A stretch of DNA of 36,579 nucleotides from Micavibrio sp. UBA5703. Lineage in GTDB: Bacteria; Pseudomonadota; Alphaproteobacteria; Micavibrionales; Micavibrionaceae. How positions within the stretch are numbered: the stretch's first letter is position 1; each line of letters begins with the position of its first letter. The translations under genes and the position numbers were made by a program. The DNA lies in the NCBI GenBank assembly GCA_002420015.1, contig DIHF01000039.1:1-36579 (forward strand), in the 5' to 3' direction. Shown here in pieces: positions 30,495 to 36,579 of this stretch. The notes under the pieces were generated by a model. That model saw only the letters and a program-made list of their open reading frames with translations. It had not been told where the DNA came from and searched no databases.

Positions 30495-31226
30495 TTAAAG
30501 TCTGCTGGCGGCGAGTGAAAAACCGATATCGGCCAGCGTGCTATCGGCGGGATTGGGGGCAAGAATGGTTAGCACATCACCCGCTGCAAAATCTGTTACC
30601 GTTGCCGCTGTAAATGTCGCCGTGCTGATACCAGCAGCAAATTGCATGGTGGCGAATTGTGTTCCGTTCTTGCGGATAGAAAATGTGGCTGTAGCCCCTG
30701 AGGCCGTGCCCGCCACACCCTGACTACCCGCAAGTCCAGCGGGAAACCGCACCGCGCGGGGCAATGGGTAACGCAGGATGATCGAACCACCGACAGGAAT
30801 GCCGCCCAGCGTGCCGCCAATATCGTAAGGGATGCTGGATGCTGCCGCAGCTTCAGAGACAATTTGCAAGGATGTGCCATCGCAATAAAGCAGCTTGCGA
30901 TCACCAACATTAAAGTTAATCGCAACACCTGCAGGGGTTTTGACCGCCAGTGCAAAACCGCCAGTCGTGGCATTTTCAATCACGATCAGCTTATTGCGGG
31001 TGGGAATGGTGATCGTGCGAATGGCCGTCAAAGCCCCCGTAAAGCGCAAGACCATCGCGCCGAGCATTTGTGCATCGGTCACGGTGAGGTTGGCATCAGC
31101 GAGAGCAATACTCGTTTGCTGACACAAGGCTTTATCGAGCGCATCAAAAGCGGCATTGGCTGTCACTTCTTTTTGCGCCTGATTGGCCGCGATGTGATCA
31201 ATCAAAAGATTGGGTGTTATGGTCAT
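30495..31226 (-). CDS. Phage tail protein, DUF2793-like
   Basis: A 243-residue protein with MTITPNLLIDHIAANQ and QKEVTANAAFDALD at the N-terminus, a pattern seen in DUF2793-like tail/fibre proteins. A beta-rich middle follows (LRFTGALTAIRTITIPTRNK, LLYCDGTSLQIV), then a Gly/Ala/Thr-rich C-terminal part (ATFSIRKNGTQFATMQFAAG) that could be a second small beta domain. AAGGAAC precedes the ATG, 9 bp after the large tail protein. A structural role in the tail fibre or its adsorption apparatus is likely from context. Confidence 0.78.
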   Translation of the reverse strand: MTITPNLLIDHIAANQAQKEVTANAAFDALDKALCQQTSIALADANLTVTDAQMLGAMVLRFTGALTAIRTITIPTRNKLIVIENATTGGFALAVKTPAGVAINFNVGDRKLLYCDGTSLQIVSEAAAASSIPYDIGGTLGGIPVGGSIILRYPLPRAVRFPAGLAGSQGVAGTASGATATFSIRKNGTQFATMQFAAGISTATFTAATVTDFAAGDVLTILAPNPADSTLADIGFSLAASRL

Positions 31227-31235
31227 GCTTGTTCC

Positions 31236-34200
31236 TTAAATTGTGGCCGATGCGCCGCGTCCGCGCCCGATAACAGAATTCATTTGATAGATAGTGACGC
31301 TTACATTTCCTTGAGACGCGCCAAAATCCGCGACTTGATCAGCGGCAGAATAAACAAGGCTCGGCGTGGTGCTGGTCAGCGTGCGTTTGATGGTGCTGCC
31401 GCTTAAGATTTCAATCTCGTAACTCTCAGCAGCTTCAAAAAGTGGTGCGTCCACACCGTCCTGCCATTCGCCGTACCAGCGCGTGCGGCGTTTCCAGGAT
31501 ATCGTGAGATTCCCAGCTCCATCGCGCGCGCCTTTGACCTGCACAGGCGCAAAACAGCGCAGGCTATTGCCTTTGAACACCAGAATATTCGACGGCGCAT
31601 CATCCCAATTCCCGCCATCAGCAATGCCTTTGTAATAGGCGGTGCGGTTAATCTCGGTCATCGGCAGCGGCGCACGATAAACCCCATCATCGGATAGCAG
31701 GATGAACCGCTCGCCAATCACATGCGATCCAGTAGCCCATTCGGTGCCGCGCCGACCGCGCAACAATCCTGATAATTCATAAAGGCCGCTCGCAAGAACA
31801 TCAGCATTGCGCCACTGGATGATCTCATCCCCCAAAAGTGCGATGTTTGCCCAGTTCAATACCTCCAGCGTGGTTTTGCTATCCAGCGTGCCTTGGGTAA
31901 GCGCAATCTGCACTTTGCCCGCTTCATCCCAAACATAGGGGCTGGCGACGTTCGGTAACACGGTGGCTGCCCAGCCAAAGGTCGGGCCGTCATTACCCGT
32001 ACCCAGCACTTCCCAGGCCAGCTCATCAGGTGAGCGATACATAGAGGCCCCAGATACGGTATTATCCCGAAAGCCAAAGGCGTAATAAACCCCCAACGTA
32101 TCATCCTCATAGCGCAGCATCGGCAGATCCATGAGGAAGAGCGGCGTTGGGCCAGTGATCGCAATCGGAATGGCGGGCAGACCACCACCGGCACCAGCGG
32201 CGGTTGAGAGATAAACAATCTCATCCTCCGCCACTGCCTCGATTGAGAGAACATTATTCCCGCCAAAATCCACCCTGTTGAGGCGGACTTTGAGCGTGGC
32301 ATCTTCGGTATTCAGCGTGATGATATCGGTTGGATCAAGCCGCAGCCATTTAGGTGGGAGTGAAAACTTATACTGGTTACGCTCCACCCAAGCGTTATAC
32401 AGCGTGCGCTCAGCGATTTGCTTCGCTTCATCGGGCGTCAGAGAGATAGAGATTTCCCGTGTCTGTTTTTCACGGGTGATGATCGCATCATTGATACGCG
32501 AAGCATGCTGCGTGTTTGGCTGGTGATCACGGGTTGGGTCGACATGCACGATATCAAGCCGCTGCGGCAATTCCACATCCTGCACACGGCTTTCTGAAAG
32601 ACGCACCATCTCATCCTGGCCGCTATCACTGGCACCCAGATCATCGCGCGGGATACTGGCAATACTCACGCCCCCGCGCGGCACAAAGCGTAAAATCCCG
32701 TCCGTTTCTACCGCATCAATAAAATAGGTGCCAAGGAGTGGCTCCAGCGCTTCACGGGCAGCCATGCGGCGGCTCACCACATAGCCACGCAAGGACTGGC
32801 TCACAGCACTGGTGATCAAGCTCGTGGGTGCCATGCCTGCTTTTTGGCAGATGTCCGAGAGCGCACCCGATAAGGCCACCGCATCATTGCCGTAGCGTTC
32901 GAGCGGATATTTGATCTGCCCGTCATTGGTCATGATCACGGCGGAATGGGTGAATTTCTCATAGGCACCGCCATAATGCGTGGCACTGCTGGGGCGAAAC
33001 GGAATAAGATCAATGCTCCGCTCAAGACGCATTGCCACCAGATCCACGAGCGTGGCCTCAAAACTCGCCGCTGACCAGAATTTGCCATTAATCGGCAGGT
33101 TGGAATCAGACTGATAGCCAAACCCAGCAGGAATGGCGACGCCATCCACATGCGCCACATAGCCGTTCTCGGGGTGCCATTTGATGACGCGCTTCGCCAT
33201 GCCCAGTGTGAAATAAATATGCCCCGTAAAATCATCCCAAAACACCGTGCGGGGCAGCTCGCCGCCCGTCCAAAGGGTGCTGCTCCATTCCGTTACACTA
33301 CCAGCGCCAAAGGCACTTGGGGTATAACGGCGGACAAAATTCCCCGTCACTTGCCAGTAATTGCCATTCGGGTCATCGCATAGTGGCCCGCCAAACGTGA
33401 CGGAGGGGAAATAATCTGATAGATCAGCAATCTCCTGCAGGCTGGTATTGTAAACACGGCGCGAGCCATAGCAGAATATCTTATCCCGCCGCACAATCCC
33501 GTTCACGCTGAACGGCACTTTGGGGCTGGTCAGAGCCACAATCCCCAGCGTATCGGGGTGACGCTTAATGAGGCGCATACTGACCGCATAGGCATCCGCC
33601 GCATGGTAATAATAGCCCTGGCTATCAATCCCGCAGACATCACCATACACATCATTCGCTCCTGGAAAGGCACCAGACCAGTTCGGGTCTGCCAACCCGC
33701 GCTGCAGAACAAGGCGGTTATTGACCACATCATATTTATAAACATGATCAGAGCCTGTGCCAATCAACGTGCCCCGCGCTTGATCGAGCACACCGCCTTC
33801 CTTGGTCATGGTGGTGGCGGGCGGTAAAATCAGCGCATCGCTGACCATATCGCCGTTCGCCACTACTTCGGCGCTGATATTGGGGATGCGGTTGGCAAAA
33901 TCTTTGAGCTGTAAATCGGTAAAGACGAGATAACATAGCCCCCGAAAGGCAGGCACATTACCAGCGCCGAGATGCATTTCAATCGTGCTATCGGGTTCTT
34001 GATTTTCTTCCCCGCGATGAATGCGGATAATGCCAGGATATTTTTCGGTGGCCTGCGTGTTGCCAGCAGTCGCATCATAAATCACCTTGGTATCCGCCCA
34101 GATGCGCCGCACTGTTGCCACGGGGCCAACACATAAACCCACCGCAAAAGAGACGGAATAGCTATAGGTGGTTTGCGAGGATTTCTTGCCGCCGCCCTTA

Positions 34201-34481
34201 CCGCCACTGCTTTTCTTGACAGTACGGGTTTCTTTGAGCGGTGTTGACCAGATGACGTTGCCAGAAATCCGCATCGTGCCATAGACCAGCGGGATTGGCG
34301 CGCCATAGGTGGATGTCTGCACCGAGAGATCATCAATGCGTGGGCCTTCGATATTTTGCCCCTTGCCGCCACCGAACAAGAGATTGCCGAGCATCACACC
34401 GCCGAGCCATCCAGCGGATGCGCCAATCCCGATAGCAGAGCCGAGAGCCGATCCAACTACTCCTAAAGCCAGAACAGCCAT
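31236..34481 (-). CDS. Large phage tail (baseplate hub / host-specificity) protein
   Basis: A 1081-residue protein in the place of GTA g15 and phage lambda gpJ. The N-terminus is Gly/Ala-rich (LGVVGSALGSAIGIGASAG), then PRIDDLSVQTSTYGAPIPLV and VYGTMRISGNVIWST, typical of the tail proteins with the Phage-tail_3 domain. Residues about 235-500 look like an inserted beta-propeller (HVYKYDVVNNRLV, GIDSQGYYYHAADA, NGNYWQVTGNFVRRY, GHIYFTLGMAKRVIKW). After it come a central domain (GILRFVPRGG, PQRLDIVHVDP, LTPDEAKQIAERTLYNAW) and C-terminal fibronectin-like parts (SCFAPVQVKGARDGAGNLT analogues, AESYEIEILSG). The ATG overlaps the NlpC/P60 stop (TAATG). It probably forms the tail tip that contacts the host. 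Confidence 0.88.
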   Translation of the reverse strand: MAVLALGVVGSALGSAIGIGASAGWLGGVMLGNLLFGGGKGQNIEGPRIDDLSVQTSTYGAPIPLVYGTMRISGNVIWSTPLKETRTVKKSSGGKGGGKKSSQTTYSYSVSFAVGLCVGPVATVRRIWADTKVIYDATAGNTQATEKYPGIIRIHRGEENQEPDSTIEMHLGAGNVPAFRGLCYLVFTDLQLKDFANRIPNISAEVVANGDMVSDALILPPATTMTKEGGVLDQARGTLIGTGSDHVYKYDVVNNRLVLQRGLADPNWSGAFPGANDVYGDVCGIDSQGYYYHAADAYAVSMRLIKRHPDTLGIVALTSPKVPFSVNGIVRRDKIFCYGSRRVYNTSLQEIADLSDYFPSVTFGGPLCDDPNGNYWQVTGNFVRRYTPSAFGAGSVTEWSSTLWTGGELPRTVFWDDFTGHIYFTLGMAKRVIKWHPENGYVAHVDGVAIPAGFGYQSDSNLPINGKFWSAASFEATLVDLVAMRLERSIDLIPFRPSSATHYGGAYEKFTHSAVIMTNDGQIKYPLERYGNDAVALSGALSDICQKAGMAPTSLITSAVSQSLRGYVVSRRMAAREALEPLLGTYFIDAVETDGILRFVPRGGVSIASIPRDDLGASDSGQDEMVRLSESRVQDVELPQRLDIVHVDPTRDHQPNTQHASRINDAIITREKQTREISISLTPDEAKQIAERTLYNAWVERNQYKFSLPPKWLRLDPTDIITLNTEDATLKVRLNRVDFGGNNVLSIEAVAEDEIVYLSTAAGAGGGLPAIPIAITGPTPLFLMDLPMLRYEDDTLGVYYAFGFRDNTVSGASMYRSPDELAWEVLGTGNDGPTFGWAATVLPNVASPYVWDEAGKVQIALTQGTLDSKTTLEVLNWANIALLGDEIIQWRNADVLASGLYELSGLLRGRRGTEWATGSHVIGERFILLSDDGVYRAPLPMTEINRTAYYKGIADGGNWDDAPSNILVFKGNSLRCFAPVQVKGARDGAGNLTISWKRRTRWYGEWQDGVDAPLFEAAESYEIEILSGSTIKRTLTSTTPSLVYSAADQVADFGASQGNVSVTIYQMNSVIGRGRGASATI

Positions 34482-34933
34482 TACGCGCCCTCCACAAAAT
34501 ATGGAAAGCGGTAAGCGGCAGCGATACGCTGCTGCCAGCGTTCATCAAGACTGTGTTCGACAACTTTACCAACGCCAGAATAGCTGTGGATGATGCCGTG
34601 GTCAGTGATGAGGGCAACATGCTGCGGCTCACGCCCCCAGGCCATGAAATAAAAATCGGCGATTTGCGCCTCAGTAACAGGAATAGACACAAACCAACGG
34701 CTTAGGGCTTCGCGCATGCGGCGACTGTCCGGCATCATGGAATAATTAGCGTAAGAGAGTGCCTCAGAAGAATTGGGATCATAGTCCATCAACCCATGCT
34801 GCATGCCGATGGCCTTAATGAGGCCGATGCAATCGCACGCCACACCTTTGAGCGCACCTTGATGCTTAAAGGGCGTGCCAAGCCATTCGCGGGCTTCAAG
34901 CACCACGTCCATGCGGGTCAGTTTATTTGCCAT
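34481..34933 (-). CDS. Phage tail-assembly NlpC/P60-family peptidase
   Basis: A 150-residue cysteine peptidase of the phage NlpC/P60 type (TIGR02219; GTA g14). ACDCIGLIKA gives the catalytic Cys35 and QHVALITDHGIIHS gives His105 with a further His nearby. AREWLGTPFKHQG is the usual N-terminal motif. The frame runs to 34996, but the ATG at 34933 overlaps the end of the DUF2163 gene by 11 bp and gives a family-sized protein. It would cut peptidoglycan stem peptides during DNA entry or take part in tail assembly. Confidence 0.9.
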   Translation of the reverse strand: MANKLTRMDVVLEAREWLGTPFKHQGALKGVACDCIGLIKAIGMQHGLMDYDPNSSEALSYANYSMMPDSRRMREALSRWFVSIPVTEAQIADFYFMAWGREPQHVALITDHGIIHSYSGVGKVVEHSLDERWQQRIAAAYRFPYFVEGA

Positions 34934-35768
34934 CGGGATAAGCCAGAACCTGATCGTTGCCAGGGACGTTCGGCTCGCCCCTGAAGTTTTTGACATTGTT
35001 GTACCTGTCTTTGCAGGTGGAGAATTTCTTGTCGCAGCCTGGGCGCAGACTGTAAGTATCGCCCACAGTCACTTCACTCGGCATGGGCAAGAACAGTGTA
35101 AATATTCCACCACTCGTAAAGGATTTAACCTCCATCTTGCGGCCCAAATTTGAGCCACTCGTCCAGGTCAGCAAACCACCGTTCCAGTAATTCACGGGTT
35201 CGGTACGCGATGTGTCTGTAAAGCCTCGTCTGTCAGTTACTGCGGTAATCGCACCCGTGACGGTGAGCGCGGATAGATTAACCTTGCAGCGTGCATCACC
35301 GAGATCGGCGCGGCAATCGGGTGTGTAAAGCTCCACGATCTGTTGTGACAAGGCTTGCGAAAGTCCCCGCATTTCAGCGCGAAACACGGTGTCTTTGAGT
35401 TCCACTTCACCGATGGTACCGCGTTTGAGGATAATTTTTCCGTTGGCAAGGTTCGCCCAGTTGACGAGGAATATCTCGACCGTCGCGCCGTCCCAGACCC
35501 CAGCACGCAAATCAGCAGCGCTTAAGGTTTCACTATCTATTGCGCTTTCGATGTCGAGATTGTCGACCGCGAGGTTGGCAATCGTATGAATGGCCGAGCG
35601 CGTATAGCCGGAGCGTGCCTGATACAGCAGGCTATCCACCGTCAAATCCTTGTCAAAATCCGTAAAGCCAAACACGGCTCCATCACGGCGCGTGACTTTC
35701 CAGCAGGTGGCAAGCGTTGTTGTCACGCCGCTAATATGCGCGGCGAGTTGTGAAGATGCTGATTTCAT
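34923..35768 (-). CDS. Phage tail hub protein, DUF2163 (GTA g13-like)
   Basis: A 281-residue protein of the DUF2163/phage BR0599 family (TIGR02218). The N-terminal part has TTLATCWKVTRRDGAVFGFT, FDKDLTVD and NLDIESAIDS; the C-terminal part has YTPDCRADLGDARC and RPGCDKKFSTC followed by NFRGEPNVPG. Cys152, 161, 245 and 252 are the four cysteines proposed to hold an iron-sulfur cluster in GTA and lambda-type hub proteins. The ATG at 35768 is chosen over the longer frame because it overlaps the DUF2460 stop by 4 bp (ATGA). It would form part of the baseplate hub. Confidence 0.92.
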   Translation of the reverse strand: MKSASSQLAAHISGVTTTLATCWKVTRRDGAVFGFTDFDKDLTVDSLLYQARSGYTRSAIHTIANLAVDNLDIESAIDSETLSAADLRAGVWDGATVEIFLVNWANLANGKIILKRGTIGEVELKDTVFRAEMRGLSQALSQQIVELYTPDCRADLGDARCKVNLSALTVTGAITAVTDRRGFTDTSRTEPVNYWNGGLLTWTSGSNLGRKMEVKSFTSGGIFTLFLPMPSEVTVGDTYSLRPGCDKKFSTCKDRYNNVKNFRGEPNVPGNDQVLAYPDGK

Positions 35769-36364
35769 ATACGGATCTCGATAATCGGAATGCCCGACCA
35801 TTGATGAAGGTTGATTTGTTCAATGGTGACGGCCATGCGGTCGGTGTCAAACCGCACAGGCACGTCGAATTCGTAATCGGCGGACACGGCCACGTCGTTT
35901 CCTGGAGCGTTGTTAAAAGTAATCACGCCTGTTGCGGTATTGACTGACCAGCCGGAAGTCTGCTGAACGCCTGCCAGATAAACTTTCACGGTGCCCGCGA
36001 CGGGCTTGGTAATCGTGCGCACGTCCGTATTGCCGCCCGATGAATAAGTGCGGATCAGTTGGAAGGTCTTAAGCGTGCCGTTCCCACTGCCCAGCGCCTG
36101 ACCCGTTGCCTTAAAATCCGTCCAATCTTTGAACCGAAACCCATAGGCACGACCTTTGCGTGCGCGGAAAAAAGCGATTAGGGTGTCGAGCTGCGTCTGC
36201 TTCTTTAAACCGGAAGCCACATCCCAACGCCCACGCGCTGCCGACCAGTTGATATTACGCTGTTCATAGCCGGAGGCCGTGGCGACAACGCTTGTCGCAA
36301 ACTCCGGCCCGCCCGTTGCCCCATAGGCAATATCATCGGGGAAACGAACTTCATGGAAGGACAT
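35765..36364 (-). CDS. Phage distal tail protein, DUF2460 (GTA g12-like)
   Basis: A 199-residue protein of the DUF2460 family (TIGR02217). FHEVRFPDDIAYGATGGPEF, RNINWSAARGRWDVASG and ARKGRAYGFRFKDWTDF are family hallmarks, and the C-terminal half is beta-rich (VKVYLAGVQQTSGWSVN; VPVRFDTDRM). It occupies the place of GTA g12 (distal tail protein) between tape measure and hub genes. The ATG overlaps the tape-measure stop (TAATG). It likely forms the ring connecting tail tube and hub. Confidence 0.93.
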   Translation of the reverse strand: MSFHEVRFPDDIAYGATGGPEFATSVVATASGYEQRNINWSAARGRWDVASGLKKQTQLDTLIAFFRARKGRAYGFRFKDWTDFKATGQALGSGNGTLKTFQLIRTYSSGGNTDVRTITKPVAGTVKVYLAGVQQTSGWSVNTATGVITFNNAPGNDVAVSADYEFDVPVRFDTDRMAVTIEQINLHQWSGIPIIEIRI

Positions 36365-36579
36365 TACAGATTTCTCCGTGCACGCTGAATGCCGCGCGCC
36401 GCTTCAGCCGTGATTTGCGATTGGCTCATGCGGAAGCTGCTGGCATCGGGCGTAGAAATATTCATGACAACGTTGACGCTTGATCCCAGCCGCGCGCCAT
36501 CTTTGGGCAGCACCACTTCACCGCGTTCTAAAATTGCAGGGATCTCCCCAGGCTTGAGACCCGCCACTCCGCCTGAATG
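36364..36579 (-). CDS. C-terminal end of phage tail tape-measure protein (cut by window edge)
   Basis: The last 71 residues of a protein whose gene continues past the window. They read HSGGVAGLKPGEIPAILERG and GEVVLPKDGARLG, a C-terminal pattern common in tail tape-measure proteins, and end RGIQRARRNL. The frame is open through the last base, so the GTG at 36567 is not taken as the start. Its position just before DUF2460 is that of the tape measure (GTA g11) in siphovirus and GTA modules. Confidence 0.78.
   Translation of the reverse strand, partial: HSGGVAGLKPGEIPAILERGEVVLPKDGARLGSSVNVVMNISTPDASSFRMSQSQITAEAARGIQRARRNL

Overview
The window is protein-coding DNA from a Gram-negative bacterium. 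Many products carry signal peptides or lipoboxes, three tripartite RND pumps span inner and outer membrane, and genes are packed with short overlaps. An alphaproteobacterial host is the best guess. The phage tail genes follow the gene-transfer-agent-like order (tape measure, DUF2460, DUF2163, NlpC/P60, large tail protein), and the recombinase with two ParB/RepB-like proteins is of a kind common in that class. The genus cannot be read from the sequence.

Positions 1-27229 are a heavy-metal resistance island on the + strand. Cluster 1 (1-6473) has the end of a periplasmic adaptor, an RND pump without the CusA methionine triad, and a run of small exported proteins: a His-rich helical protein, a two-module HxHP protein, a TRASH/YHS-like protein, a DUF2933 membrane protein and a small lipoprotein. 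Cluster 2 (6630-15613) is a copper/silver set: a CopA-type P1B ATPase, a Cys/Met-rich exported protein, a TolC-type outer membrane factor, a small metal-binding protein, a CusB-like adaptor and a CusA-like pump whose three export methionines all lie exactly six residues after those of E. coli CusA. Cluster 3 (19313-27229) is a Czc-type set: a Cys-rich exported protein, lipoproteins, CzcC, CzcB and CzcA homologues (the last with the CzcA Asp/Asp/Glu residues), a His-rich protein and a short CDF transporter. Together the genes would move copper/silver and zinc/cobalt/cadmium from cytoplasm and periplasm out of the cell, with many small proteins able to bind metal in the periplasm. No metal-responsive regulator gene lies in the window.

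Between clusters 2 and 3 (about 15614-19111) is a mobile-element remnant: a small leftward ORF, a nested palindromic junction, a large serine recombinase that has lost its catalytic N-terminus and is frameshifted by an 8-bp tandem duplication, and two intact ParB/RepB-like genes in overlapping order.

From 27247 to the end, all on the - strand, lies the tail, fibre and lysis module of a siphovirus-like prophage. In transcription order: tape measure C-terminus (cut by the window edge), DUF2460, DUF2163, NlpC/P60 peptidase, a 1081-residue tail protein with a probable beta-propeller insert, three tail/fibre proteins, a coiled-coil membrane protein, a muramidase-like protein with a C-terminal membrane segment, and an overlapping i-spanin/o-spanin pair. 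The phage genes converge on the metal island with 17 bp between them.

The least-described parts appear to be the recombinase-ParB-RepB cassette, the paired small lipoproteins and Cys-rich leader proteins of the metal clusters, and the propeller-like insert in the tail protein.
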